Shown here: positions 37,947 to 47,341 of the stretch, piece after piece
Numbering within the stretch: position 1 is the first letter of the stretch
How the letters are laid out: every line of letters starts with the position of its first letter
Assembly (NCBI RefSeq): GCF_026340095.1
Contig: NZ_JAPEPO010000001.1
Location: 5,480,001-5,544,000 of the forward strand
Length of the DNA stretch: 64,000 bases
Source: Streptomyces sp. NBC_01446
GTDB taxonomy: Bacteria; Actinomycetota; Actinomycetes; Streptomycetales; Streptomycetaceae
Reading direction: 5' to 3'
Notes under the pieces: generated by a model
What the model saw: only the letters and a program-made list of their open reading frames with translations
Database searches by the model: none
Told to the model about the DNA's origin: nothing
Translations under genes and position numbers: made by a program

Positions 37947-38858
37947 ATGACGGCGTCGAAACCTCAGCGCGACGAGCTCACCGGCACGGCCCACCTCGAC
38001 AGTACGGCGCAACTCATGACCAGGATCACCAGCCAGCTCGGCACCCAGCTCAGCCACGTCCGGCGCGACGGCAGCCGCCGCACACCCCCGCAGGCATCGC
38101 CCACCCCGCCCGCCCCGCCCGCCCTGGTCGTCGTGGCGCACGGCAGCCGCGACCCGAGGGCGCTCGCCACGGTCCACGCCCTGCTCGACAAGGTGCGCGA
38201 GGAACGCCCGGGACTCCCCGTCCACCTCGGCCACATCGAGCTGAACGAACCGCTCCTGACCGACACCCTCGCGGGCCTCGCCCCCGGCCGGGCCGTCCTC
38301 GCCCCGCTGCTCCTGTCGCGCGGCTACCACGTCAAGCAGGACATCCCGGCAGCCCTGGCCACGGCCCCGCACCTGACGGCCCGCGTCGCCCCGCCGCTGG
38401 GCCCCCACCCGCTCCTGGTGGAGACGCTGTACGCCCGTCTGGTGGAGGCGGGCTGGGACCCGCGCCCCGACGCCCGCACGCGCAGGACCAGCGGTGTGGT
38501 CCTCGCGGCGGCGGGCTCCCGTGACCCCGACTCGGCCGTCGACACGGCCAGAACGGCCGCGCTCCTGGCCGAGCGGCTGGGCGTCCCGGTCGTGCCCGCC
38601 TACGCGAGTGCCGCCGCCCCCACCGTCCCGGCCGCGCTGCGCGCCCTCGCCGTCAGAGGAAGGCACCGCGCCGCCGTCGCCGCGTACTTCACGGCGCCGG
38701 GCCGCTTCGCCACCCAGTGCGCGCAGGCCGCCCCCTGGATAGCCGCCGCCCCGCTCGGCGCGCACACGGCGATGGCCCGCCTCCTCCTCCACCGCTACGA
38801 CGGGACCGTCGCCTCCACGGCGGCCGCCCCGGCACAGCGGCAACTCACGTCGGCCTGA
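37947..38858 (+). CDS. sirohydrochlorin chelatase (CbiX/SirB-like, two-domain)
   Basis: A 303-aa class II chelatase. Two tandem CbiX domains are visible. The first begins LVVVAHGSRDPRALATVHAL, with LLLSRGYHVKQDIP holding a likely metal-site His. The second begins VVLAAAGSRDPDSAVD, with AAYFTAPGRF. A Pro-rich, unconserved first 55 residues precede them. Ferrochelation of sirohydrochlorin yields siroheme, the cofactor of NirB encoded nearby, which makes a nitrogen-assimilation role likely; cobalt chelation is the alternative. ATG 37947 has AGGA 7 nt upstream. Confidence 0.88.
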   Translation: MTASKPQRDELTGTAHLDSTAQLMTRITSQLGTQLSHVRRDGSRRTPPQASPTPPAPPALVVVAHGSRDPRALATVHALLDKVREERPGLPVHLGHIELNEPLLTDTLAGLAPGRAVLAPLLLSRGYHVKQDIPAALATAPHLTARVAPPLGPHPLLVETLYARLVEAGWDPRPDARTRRTSGVVLAAAGSRDPDSAVDTARTAALLAERLGVPVVPAYASAAAPTVPAALRALAVRGRHRAAVAAYFTAPGRFATQCAQAAPWIAAAPLGAHTAMARLLLHRYDGTVASTAAAPAQRQLTSA

Positions 38859-38891
38859 CCGTTTGTCACCGCATGCCCTTACTGTCAGTCC

Positions 38892-40280
38892 ATGGAAGGC
38901 ACGCACGAGACACCCGCAGCGAAACGCGAAACACCCGCATCGAAGAACGCGACCGCCCCGACCGCCCCGACTGCGCCGACCGCCCCGACCCACGCCATCG
39001 ACGCGTCAGGCTATGACGCCGCCTCGGTGGAGCGCTGGGCTCCCGAGCCCGACAAACGCCCCGGCCGTACCGCCTTCCAGCGCGACCGTGCCCGTGTCCT
39101 GCACTCCTCGGCACTGCGCCGCCTCGCGGGCAAGACCCAGGTCGTCACCCCGGGCACGATGAACCGAGCCTGGGACGCGAGCCCCCGCACCCGGCTGACG
39201 CACTCCCTGGAATGCGCGCAGGTGGGCCGGGAGCTCGGCGCGGCACTCGGCTGCGACCCGGACCTCGTCGAGACGGCCTGCCTCTCGCACGACATGGGCC
39301 ACCCGCCCTTCGGGCACAACGGCGAACAGGCGCTGAACGAGGTGGCGCAGGACTGCGGCGGCTTCGAGGGGAACGCTCAGTCGCTGCGCCTGCTGACGCG
39401 TATCGAACCCAAGCGCTTCGTCCACAGCGCCGACATGGACGAGTTGGTCAGCGTGGGACTGAACCTCACGCGCGCCGCACTCGACGCCGCGACGAAGTAC
39501 CCGTGGCCCCGCGGCGGCCACCCCACCGACGCGGCCTCGCCCAAGTTCGGTGTGTACGAGGACGACCGCCCGGTGTTCGACTGGATCCGCAAGGAGTCAC
39601 CCGAGCGCAGGACCTGCTTCGAGGCACAGGTCATGGACTGGTCGGACGATGTCGCGTACTCGGTGCACGACCTGGAGGACGGGCTGCACGCCGGCCACCT
39701 CGACCCGAACATGCTGTACGCGGAGCCCGAGCGCCGTGACATCTACGCGGTCGCGATCGGCCGGTACGTACCGGCGGACACGGACTCCGAAGAGCTCGCG
39801 GCGGCGCTCGACCGGCTCCTCGACCAGGAGTGGTGGCCGCACGGGTACGACGGCACGGCCATCGCCCAGGCCCGCCTCAAGGACGCGACGAGCCAGCTCA
39901 TCGGCCGCTTCTGCCTCGCCGCGGAGGGCGCCACCCGCGCCCGCCACGGCACGGGCCGCCTCACGCGCTACGAGGCCGAACTGGTGGTGCCGCGCGAGGC
40001 CCGGTACGAATGCGCGGTCCTCAAGGCGGTCGCCGACCGGTACGTGATGCAGCGCCCGCAGCAGGAGCGGCTCCGCGCCGACCAGCGCATCGTCGTGGCG
40101 GAGCTCGCCGAGGCGCTCACCCGCCGCGCGCCCGACGGTCTCGACCCGCAGTTCCGCGCCCTGTTCGACACGGCGCGCGACGACCGTGCCCGCAAGCGCG
40201 TGATCGTCGACCAGATCGCCTCCCTCACGGACGCCTCGGCCCGCGAACTGCACGCGCGCCTCACAGCGCCCCGTTCCTGA
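38892..40280 (+). CDS. dgt: deoxyguanosinetriphosphate triphosphohydrolase-like protein (Dgt)
   Basis: A 462-aa HD-superfamily dNTPase. The N-terminus has a low-complexity APT tandem repeat (about 21-33). The core follows with VLHSSALRRLAGKTQV, TRLTHSLECAQVGRELG and the HD metal motif in CLSHDMGHPPFGHNGE, plus GGFEGNAQSLRLLTR. The last metal ligand is in WSDDVAYSVHDLEDG. It trims dGTP or other dNTP pools. The gene lies just upstream of a ferredoxin reductase and dnaG, a common actinomycete order. Confidence 0.94.
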   Translation: MEGTHETPAAKRETPASKNATAPTAPTAPTAPTHAIDASGYDAASVERWAPEPDKRPGRTAFQRDRARVLHSSALRRLAGKTQVVTPGTMNRAWDASPRTRLTHSLECAQVGRELGAALGCDPDLVETACLSHDMGHPPFGHNGEQALNEVAQDCGGFEGNAQSLRLLTRIEPKRFVHSADMDELVSVGLNLTRAALDAATKYPWPRGGHPTDAASPKFGVYEDDRPVFDWIRKESPERRTCFEAQVMDWSDDVAYSVHDLEDGLHAGHLDPNMLYAEPERRDIYAVAIGRYVPADTDSEELAAALDRLLDQEWWPHGYDGTAIAQARLKDATSQLIGRFCLAAEGATRARHGTGRLTRYEAELVVPREARYECAVLKAVADRYVMQRPQQERLRADQRIVVAELAEALTRRAPDGLDPQFRALFDTARDDRARKRVIVDQIASLTDASARELHARLTAPRS

Positions 40281-40491
40281 GGGAGTCGCCCCAGCGCGCG
40301 CACCGTGCCGCGCCGCGAAGCGGGGTTCGTGCGGGGCGCGCAACTGCGCACGGTCGTCGTCCTCGTCGCGGAACCGGCCATCGACCACTGGGCGTGACGA
40401 AAATATGCCCTGTTCGGGCCATGCCCCCTTCCCGCATCACGCTCCGTGCGGGACGCTCGCATATGGCGCCATGGCAAAGAGGAGGCATCAC

Positions 40492-41766
40492 GTGGTCGAC
40501 GCGGATCAGACGTTCGTCATTGTCGGAGGCGGGCTCGCCGGAGCGAAAGCGGCCGAGACGCTGCGCTCCGAGGGCTTCAACGGCAGAGTGATCCTCATCG
40601 GGGACGAGGGAGATCATCCGTACGAACGCCCACCCCTGTCCAAGGGCTATCTCCAGGGCAAGGAGGAACGGGACAGCGTCTTCGTCCACGAACCGGCCTG
40701 GTACGCACAGAACGACATCGAGCTGCACCTCGGCCAGACCGTCGTCGCGGTCGACCCGGCCGTGAAGAACGTCCGGCTGGGCGACGGCACGGTCGTCCAC
40801 TACGACAAGCTGCTCCTGGTCACCGGCGCGGAGCCGCGCCGCATGGACATCCCGGGCACCGAGCTCGCCGGCGTGCACCACCTGCGCCGCCTCGCCCACG
40901 CGGAGCGCCTCAAGGGCGTCCTCGCCTCCCTCGGCCGGGACAACGGCCACATCGTGATCGCGGGCGCGGGCTGGATCGGCCTGGAAGTCGCCGCGGCGGC
41001 CCGCGAGTACGGCGCCGAGGTCACCGTCGTCGAGCCCGAGGCGACCCCGCTGCACGCGGTCCTCGGCCCGGAGATCGGCCAGATCTTCGCCGACCTGCAC
41101 GCCGAGCACGGCGTCCGCTTCCACTTCGGGACCCGCCTCACCGCCATCACCGGCCAGGACGGCATGGTCCTCGCCGCCCTCACCGACGACGGCGACGAGC
41201 ATCCGGCCCACGACGTGCTCGCCGCGATCGGCGCCGCCCCGCGCACCTCGCTCGCCGAGTCCGCCGGGATCGAACTCGCCGACCGGTCGCACGGCGGCGG
41301 CATCGCCGTGGACGCCTCGCTGCGCACCTCCGACCCGGACATCTACGCGGCCGGTGACGTGGCGGCCGTGCAGCACCCCCTCTTCGGGACCCGGCTGCGC
41401 GTCGAGCACTGGGCCAACGCGCTCAACGGCGGCCCGGCCGCCGCCCGCGCCATGCTGGGCCAGGAGGTGACGTACGACCGTGTGCCGTACTTTTTCTCCG
41501 ACCAGTACGACGTCGGCCTCGAGTACTCGGGCTGGGCGCCCCCGGGCTCGTACGACCAGGTCGTCATCCGCGGGGACGCGGGCAAGCGCCAGTTCATCGC
41601 GTTCTGGCTCAAGGACGGGCGGGTGCTCGCCGGGATGAACGTGAACGTGTGGGACGTCACGGAAACCATCCAGGCCCTCATCCGCACGGGGGCCAAGCCC
41701 GGGGCGGAGCGCCTGTCGGATCCGTCCGTCGCGCTCACGGCGCTCCTCGAGGGGGAGGACGGGTGA
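40492..41766 (+). CDS. ferredoxin reductase, FAD-dependent NAD(P)-linked
   Basis: A 424-aa rubredoxin/putidaredoxin-reductase-like flavoprotein. FAD motif FVIVGGGLAGAKAAETL; ERPPLSKGYL; NAD motif IVIAGAGWIGLEVAAAAREYG; ATG/GD motif DPDIYAAGDVAAVQHPLFG; C-terminal reductase domain with RVEHWANALNGG. It transfers electrons from NAD(P)H to a ferredoxin or oxygenase partner not encoded here. GTG 40492 is selected for the strong AGGAGG 6 nt upstream; ATG 40471 is possible. Confidence 0.92.
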   Translation: MVDADQTFVIVGGGLAGAKAAETLRSEGFNGRVILIGDEGDHPYERPPLSKGYLQGKEERDSVFVHEPAWYAQNDIELHLGQTVVAVDPAVKNVRLGDGTVVHYDKLLLVTGAEPRRMDIPGTELAGVHHLRRLAHAERLKGVLASLGRDNGHIVIAGAGWIGLEVAAAAREYGAEVTVVEPEATPLHAVLGPEIGQIFADLHAEHGVRFHFGTRLTAITGQDGMVLAALTDDGDEHPAHDVLAAIGAAPRTSLAESAGIELADRSHGGGIAVDASLRTSDPDIYAAGDVAAVQHPLFGTRLRVEHWANALNGGPAAARAMLGQEVTYDRVPYFFSDQYDVGLEYSGWAPPGSYDQVVIRGDAGKRQFIAFWLKDGRVLAGMNVNVWDVTETIQALIRTGAKPGAERLSDPSVALTALLEGEDG

Positions 41767-41800
41767 CGTGAGTGTCGGCGGGTCGCCGTAGAATCCTTGC

Positions 41801-43699
41801 GTGGCAGGCAGGATCAATGACGAGGACGTGAAGGCGGTCCGGGACGCGGTCCCGATCGACGCCGTGGTGTCCGAGTACCTGCAACTGCGCAACGCGGGCG
41901 GCGGCAACCTGAAGGGCCTGTGCCCCTTCCACGACGAGAAGTCGCCGTCCTTCCAGGTCAGCCCCAGCAAGGGCCTCTTCCATTGCTTCGGCTGCCAGGA
42001 GGGCGGCGACACCATCACGTTCGTGATGAAGGTCGACCATCTCTCCTTCTCCGAGGTCGTCGAGCGCCTCGCCGGCCAGGCGGGCATCACCCTGCGGTAC
42101 GAGGAGGGCGGCTACAACCCCTCGCACCAGCGCGGTGAGCGCATCCGCCTGGTCGAGGCGCACAAGGTGGCCGCCCAGTTCTACATGGACCAGCTGGAGA
42201 GCGCCGAGGCGGAGATCGGCCGCAAGTTCCTCGCCGAGCGCGGCTTCGACCAGGCCGCCGCCGCGCACTTCGGCGTCGGCTACAGCCCGGCCGGCTGGGA
42301 CCACCTCACGCGCTTCCTGCGCGGCAAGGGCTTCACCGACAAGGAGCTCATCACCTCCGGGATCTCCCAGGAGGGCCGCCGCGGGCCCATCGACCGCTTC
42401 CGCGGCCGCCTCATGTGGCCGATCCGCGACATCGGCGGCGAGGTCGTCGGCTTCGGCGCCCGCCGCCTGCGCGAGGACGACAACGGTCCGAAGTACCTGA
42501 ACACGCCCGAGACGCCGATCTACCGGAAGTCCCAGGTCCTCTACGGCATCGACCTCGCCAAGAAGGAGATCGCGAAGTCGAGCCGCGCGGTCGTCGTCGA
42601 GGGCTACACGGACGTCATGGCCTGCCACCTGGCCGGCATCACGACCGCCATCGCGACCTGCGGCACCGCCTTCGGCGGCGATCACATCAAGATCCTTCGC
42701 CGCCTCCTCATGGACAACGGCAGCGCCCGCGTGATCTTCACCTTCGACGGCGACTCGGCGGGCCAGAAGGCCGCCCTGCGCGCCTTCGAGGACGACCAGA
42801 AGTTCGCCGCCGAGACGTACATCGCCGTCGCCCCCGACGGCATGGACCCCTGCGACCTGCGCCTGGCCAAGGGCGACGAGGCGGTCGCCGACCTGGTCGA
42901 ACCCCGCACCCCCCTCTTCGAGTTCGCCCTGCGCCACATCGTCTCCCGCTACGACCTGGAGACCCCCGCAGGCCGCGCCGCCGCGCTCGACGAGGCAGCC
43001 CCCGTCGTCGCCCGGATCAAGAACAGCGGCGCGCAGCACGAGGTCGCCGTCCAGCTCGCCGGCATGCTCGGCATCCTCGACACCCAGTTCGTCGTCAAGC
43101 GCGTCTCGCAGCTCGCCCGCTGGGCCCGTGACCGAGGCGGCCGCGGCCCCGCCCCGGCCCGCACGCAGCAGCCCTACGAGGCCGCGGCGACCCGCGCGTC
43201 CGCCGCGGGCCCGGCCCTCACCCTGCGCAACCCCGTGTACGCCACCGAGCGCGAGCTGCTCAAACTCGCCCTGCAGCGGCCCGAGTTGGTCTCCCCGGCC
43301 TTCGACGCGTACGGAGTGGACGAGTTCACCGCCGCCCCGTACGCCGCGGTGCGCGAGGCGATCATCGAGGCGGGCGGCGCCGACCTCGGTACCCAGGACC
43401 CGCAGGCCTATCTCGTACGGGTACGGGAGGCGGCCCCCGACGACGCGGTGCGCGCCATGGTCACCGAGCTCGCCGTCGAGGCCATCCTGCGCAGATCCGT
43501 CGACGAGGTCTACGCGGGCCAGCAGCTCGTCGCCGTGCGTCGCCGCGCCGTCGACCGGCGCATCCGGGACGTACAGGGTTCCCTGACCCGTCTGGGCACG
43601 CACAGCGACCCGGCGCGCCTGTCCGCCGTCCAGGAGGAGCTGATGGTCCTCCAGCGCTACGACAGGGCACTGCAGGACCTCGGCGCGCAGGCGCTCTGA
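41801..43699 (+). CDS. dnaG: DNA primase
   Basis: A 632-aa replicative primase. The N-terminal CHC2-type zinc ribbon reads LCPFHDEKSPSFQ...HCFGC (about 40-66). The primase N domain and TOPRIM (VVVEGYTDVMA with the catalytic Glu, then TFDGDSAGQKAA) follow; the C-terminal helicase-binding part runs from about 450. GTG 41801 is chosen, as MAGRINDEDVKAVRDAV is the conserved start of actinomycete DnaG. It makes RNA primers for lagging-strand synthesis. Confidence 0.97.
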   Translation: MAGRINDEDVKAVRDAVPIDAVVSEYLQLRNAGGGNLKGLCPFHDEKSPSFQVSPSKGLFHCFGCQEGGDTITFVMKVDHLSFSEVVERLAGQAGITLRYEEGGYNPSHQRGERIRLVEAHKVAAQFYMDQLESAEAEIGRKFLAERGFDQAAAAHFGVGYSPAGWDHLTRFLRGKGFTDKELITSGISQEGRRGPIDRFRGRLMWPIRDIGGEVVGFGARRLREDDNGPKYLNTPETPIYRKSQVLYGIDLAKKEIAKSSRAVVVEGYTDVMACHLAGITTAIATCGTAFGGDHIKILRRLLMDNGSARVIFTFDGDSAGQKAALRAFEDDQKFAAETYIAVAPDGMDPCDLRLAKGDEAVADLVEPRTPLFEFALRHIVSRYDLETPAGRAAALDEAAPVVARIKNSGAQHEVAVQLAGMLGILDTQFVVKRVSQLARWARDRGGRGPAPARTQQPYEAAATRASAAGPALTLRNPVYATERELLKLALQRPELVSPAFDAYGVDEFTAAPYAAVREAIIEAGGADLGTQDPQAYLVRVREAAPDDAVRAMVTELAVEAILRRSVDEVYAGQQLVAVRRRAVDRRIRDVQGSLTRLGTHSDPARLSAVQEELMVLQRYDRALQDLGAQAL

Positions 43700-44025
43700 C
43701 CGCTGCGCTCCCGACGGCCCGGGAAGAGGTCCGCCCGGCCGGTTTTGTCGCGCCCCGCAGGGGCAGGCGTCGTGCACGGTAACCGAGCGGTCACGCACCG
43801 GACTCAAAAAGTCACCGCACGCCCCTCGTGGCGGCGTTGTGTCGTACAGCACACTGGGTCCCGGTGCCTGAGTCCTCGGAGCGCGGCCGGAACCCCGACA
43901 ACGGGTCCGACACCCCCGCGGTTCCGCCTAACGCGTACGGGACGGACAGCGGTGTGGCCGCCGTCGCCGATCCCGGTGTACCCCTGCCGCACGCCTCAGC
44001 AGCGATCACCTTGGAGGTCGCCCCC
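43700..44025 (+). other. dnaG-hrdA spacer with hrdA promoter region
   Basis: No separate gene is seen in these 326 nt. The hrdA reading frame stays open back to 43828, but codon pattern and the strong ribosome site at 44011-44015 argue this is leader DNA. TTGTGT (about 43837) is a possible -35 hexamer; no assignment is firm. Confidence 0.45.
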
Positions 44026-45267
44026 GTGCAGACCCAGACCCTCAGCCAGACCGGTGCCGCGCGTCAGAGCGCCCAGGGCACCCCCGCGCCGGACACGGAC
44101 GCGGAGGCACTCCCGGCCGTCCCCCAGCAGCGGGGACCGGAGAACCATCCGGACTCCGACCCGCCCGGCGATCCCGCCGACACCCCGCAACCGGCCGATA
44201 CGGCCGAACTGCCCGAGCCGGAGGCGGAGGCGGAGTCGGAGCCGGAACCGGATCCGCGGGAAGCCGGCCCCCGCCCGCCCGTCGCCCTCCTCCTCGACAC
44301 CGTGGACGCCGAGACTCCCGAGCCCCCGCCCTCACGCGGCCGCACCGACACCGGCGGCCCTTCCTCGGACCTGTTCCGCCAGTACCTGCGCGAGATCGGA
44401 CGGATCCCGCTGCTCACGGCCGCGGAGGAGGTCGACCTGGCCCGCAGGGTCGAGGCCGGTCTCTTCGCCGAGGAGAAGCTGACGGGCACCCCGGACCCGG
44501 ACTCCCAGCTCGCCATCGACCTCGACAAACTCGTCGTGATGGGCCGGATGGCCAAGCGCCGCCTCATCGAGGCCAACCTGCGCCTCGTCGTCTCGGTCGC
44601 CAAGCGCTACGTGGGCCGCGGCCTGACCATGCTGGACCTGGTCCAGGAGGGAAACCTCGGCCTGATCAGGGCGGTCGAGAAGTTCGACTACGCCCGCGGC
44701 TACAAGTTCTCGACGTACGCGACCTGGTGGATCCGGCAGGCCATGTCACGCGCCCTCGCCGACCAGGCCCGCACGATCCGCGTCCCGGTGCACGTGGTCG
44801 AGCTGATCAACCGGGTCGTGCGCGTCCAGCGCCGCATGCTCCAGGAACGCGGCTACGAACCCACGCCCGAAGAGGTCGCCGCCCACCTCGAGCTGCCGCC
44901 CGAGCGGGTCAGCGAAGTCCTGCGCCTGGCCCAGGAACCGGTGTCGCTGCACGCGCCCGTGGGCGAGGAGGACGACGTCGCGCTGGGCGACCTGATCGAG
45001 GACGGCGACGCGGCGTCCCCCGTCGAGTCGGCCGCGTTCCTCCTCCTGCGCGAACACCTGGAGGCGGTCCTCTCCACCCTCGGCGAACGCGAACGCAAGG
45101 TGGTCCAGCTCCGCTACGGCCTGGCGGACGGCCGCCCCCGCACACTGGAGGAGATCGGCCGCATATTCGGGGTGACCCGAGAACGCATCCGCCAGATCGA
45201 GTCCAAGACCCTGAACAAACTCAGGGACCACGCGTTCGCGGACCAGTTGAGGGGCTACTTGGACTGA
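44026..45267 (+). CDS. hrdA: RNA polymerase principal-type sigma factor, HrdA-like
   Basis: A 413-aa sigma-70 group 1/2 factor. The first 120 residues are acidic and Pro-rich and replace region 1.1. Region 1.2 begins DLFRQYLREIGRIPLLTAAEE, region 2 includes EGNLGLIRAVEKFDYARGYKFSTYATWWIRQA (-10 recognition), region 3 ERGYEPTPEEVAAHLEL, and region 4 has VTRERIRQIESKTLNKLR (-35 helix-turn-helix). GTG 44026 is chosen because TTGGAGG sits 8-9 nt upstream. Position directly after dnaG matches hrdA rather than hrdB, C or D, from memory of S. coelicolor. Confidence 0.88.
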   Translation: MQTQTLSQTGAARQSAQGTPAPDTDAEALPAVPQQRGPENHPDSDPPGDPADTPQPADTAELPEPEAEAESEPEPDPREAGPRPPVALLLDTVDAETPEPPPSRGRTDTGGPSSDLFRQYLREIGRIPLLTAAEEVDLARRVEAGLFAEEKLTGTPDPDSQLAIDLDKLVVMGRMAKRRLIEANLRLVVSVAKRYVGRGLTMLDLVQEGNLGLIRAVEKFDYARGYKFSTYATWWIRQAMSRALADQARTIRVPVHVVELINRVVRVQRRMLQERGYEPTPEEVAAHLELPPERVSEVLRLAQEPVSLHAPVGEEDDVALGDLIEDGDAASPVESAAFLLLREHLEAVLSTLGERERKVVQLRYGLADGRPRTLEEIGRIFGVTRERIRQIESKTLNKLRDHAFADQLRGYLD

Positions 45268-45277
45268 CGCGGGGGCA

Positions 45278-45295
45278 GCGCCCCGTAAGGGGCGC
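45278..45295 (+). terminator. hairpin after hrdA
   Basis: GCGCCCC-GTAA-GGGGCGC forms a 7-bp stem with a tetraloop 10 nt after the hrdA stop. The T run is missing, but the fold is typical of high-GC actinomycete terminators. Confidence 0.6.
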
Positions 45296-45391
45296 GGGGA
45301 ACGGCGCGCTCAACCCCCACGACCCGCAGAGAGAACGGTCAGGGGCGCGGGGAACTGCGCACTCAGCCACGAACGACCCGCACGCACAGCT
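45288..45391. repeat. two copies of a Streptomyces intergenic repeat
   Basis: Copies at 45288-45330 and 45341-45391 share AGGGGCGCGGGGAAC, then GCGC-CTCA and CACGACCCGCA. From memory this block is scattered through Streptomyces intergenic DNA. It separates hrdA from the convergent ABC exporter pair. Confidence 0.65.
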
Positions 45392-45412
45392 CCCCGCGAA
45401 CCCTCGTGGCGC

Positions 45413-47341
45413 CTACTCCACCTCCACCACGGCCTGCGCGAACTGAGCCTCGTACAGCCGCTCGTACGCCCCACCCGCGGCGCGCAGCGCATCGTGGGTG
45501 CCCTGCTCCACGATGTCCCCGTTCTCCATCACCAGGATGGTGTCGGCGTCGCGGATCGTGGACAGCCGGTGAGCGATGACGAAGCTGGTCCGCCCGTGGG
45601 CGAGCCGCGCCATCGCCTTCTGGATGAGCACCTCGGTACGGGTGTCGACGGAGCTCGTCGCCTCGTCGAGGACGAGTATCACCGGGTCCGAAAGGAACGC
45701 GCGTGCGATGGTGATGAGCTGCTTCTCACCGGCGCTGACCCCCGAACCCTCGTCGTCGATCACGGTGTCGTAGCCCTCGGGCAGCGTTCGGACGAACCGG
45801 TCCGCGTGGGCGGCCCGCGCCGCCTCCTCGATCTGCTCCCGGGTGACGTCCTTGGCCGCGCCGTACGCGATGTTGTCCGCGATCGTGCCGCCGAACAGCC
45901 ACGTGTCCTGGAGCACCATGCCGATCCCGGAACGGAGTTCGTCGCGCGACATCTTCGCCACGTCGACCCCGTCGAGGGTGATGCGCCCGCCGGTGACCTC
46001 GTAGAAGCGGAGCAGCAGGTTGACCAGCGTCGTCTTGCCGGCGCCCGTCGGGCCGACGATGGCGACGGTGTGCCCCGGCTCCACGGCGAGGGACAGGTCC
46101 TCGATGAGCGGCTTGTCCTGCTCGTAGCGGAAGGACACGTTCTCGAACTCGACGAGCCCGCGCAGCAGATCGGGCTTCTCGCCCGGCACCGGGTCGGCCT
46201 CCTGCTCGTCCGCGTCGAGCAGTTCGAAGATCCGCTCGGCCGAGGCGACGCCCGACTGCACCAGGTTCGCCATCGAGGCGACCTGCGTCAGCGGCATGGA
46301 GAACTGCCGCGAGTACTGGATGAACGCCTGGACGTCACCGATCGACAGTGAACCCGAGGCGACCCGCAGGCCACCCACCACGGCGACCAGCACATAGTTC
46401 AGGTTCGACACGAAGAACATCAGCGGCTGCATCATCCCGCTGTTGAACTGCGCCTTGAACCCGGCCTCGTAGAGCGCGTCGTTCTGCTCGGCGAACGCCT
46501 TCGCCGACTCCTCCTGACGCCCGAAGACCTTCACCAGGTTGTGGCCGGTGTACATCTCCTCGATGTGCGCGTTCAGCTTGCCGGTGGTCTTCCACTGCTG
46601 CACGAACTGCGGCTGCGACCGCTTGCCGACCCGCGTCGCGATCAGGAACGACAGCGGCACCGTCACCAGTGCCACCAGCGCGAGCAGCGGCGAGATCCAG
46701 AACATCATCACCAGCACGCCGATGATGGTGAGCAGCGAGTTGATGAGCTGGCCCATCGTCTGCTGGAGCGTCTGCCCGATGTTGTCGATGTCGTTCGTGG
46801 CGCGGCTGAGGACCTCACCGCGCTGCCGCTTGTCGAAGTACGACAGCGGAAGCCGCGACATCTTCGCCTGGATGTCCTCGCGCATCCGGAAGACGGTCCT
46901 GTTGAGCGCCCGGTTGGACAGCCGCGTCGCCACGGCCATCAGCAGACCGGCCCCCAGGAACGTACACAGGGCGATCCCGAGCACGGAGCCCACGGTCCCG
47001 AAGTCGATGCCCTGGCCGGGCGTGAAGTCGATCCCCGAGAGCATGTCGGCGACCCCGGAGTCACCCTTGGCCCGCATCCCCTCGATGACCTGCGCCTTGC
47101 TGCTCCCGGCGGGCATCTGACGCCCGATGATGCCCGCGAAGACCAGGTCGGTCGCCCGGCCCAGGATCTTCGGGCCCAGCACCGACAGGCCCACACTCAG
47201 GACGACACACGCGACCATCGCGTACATCGTCGTCTTCTCGGGCTTGAACTGCCTGATGAGCCGCTTGCCCGAGCCCTTGAAGTCCATCGAACGCTGGTCG
47301 GGGCTGCCCCCGGCCATCATCCGCCCGCCTGGCCCCGCCAT
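45413..47341 (-). CDS. ABC exporter half-transporter, consensus-site subunit
   Basis: A 642-aa type IV exporter subunit: six-helix membrane domain (about 38-350) fused to a nucleotide-binding domain. Walker A is GPTGAGKTT, Q-loop VLQDTWLFGG, and Walker B VILVLDEATSS keeps the catalytic Glu, but the signature is degenerate (GVSAGEKQL). It is complementary to the preceding subunit, implying a heterodimer with one degenerate ATP site. The start overlaps the stop of the other subunit by 1 nt (TGATG). Likely multidrug or lipid export; substrate unknown. Confidence 0.92.
   Translation of the reverse strand: MAGPGGRMMAGGSPDQRSMDFKGSGKRLIRQFKPEKTTMYAMVACVVLSVGLSVLGPKILGRATDLVFAGIIGRQMPAGSSKAQVIEGMRAKGDSGVADMLSGIDFTPGQGIDFGTVGSVLGIALCTFLGAGLLMAVATRLSNRALNRTVFRMREDIQAKMSRLPLSYFDKRQRGEVLSRATNDIDNIGQTLQQTMGQLINSLLTIIGVLVMMFWISPLLALVALVTVPLSFLIATRVGKRSQPQFVQQWKTTGKLNAHIEEMYTGHNLVKVFGRQEESAKAFAEQNDALYEAGFKAQFNSGMMQPLMFFVSNLNYVLVAVVGGLRVASGSLSIGDVQAFIQYSRQFSMPLTQVASMANLVQSGVASAERIFELLDADEQEADPVPGEKPDLLRGLVEFENVSFRYEQDKPLIEDLSLAVEPGHTVAIVGPTGAGKTTLVNLLLRFYEVTGGRITLDGVDVAKMSRDELRSGIGMVLQDTWLFGGTIADNIAYGAAKDVTREQIEEAARAAHADRFVRTLPEGYDTVIDDEGSGVSAGEKQLITIARAFLSDPVILVLDEATSSVDTRTEVLIQKAMARLAHGRTSFVIAHRLSTIRDADTILVMENGDIVEQGTHDALRAAGGAYERLYEAQFAQAVVEVE

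Noticed and set aside
43828..44025. Longer HrdA start at 43828
   Set aside because: No ribosome site upstream, whereas GTG 44026 has a strong GGAGG at ideal distance.
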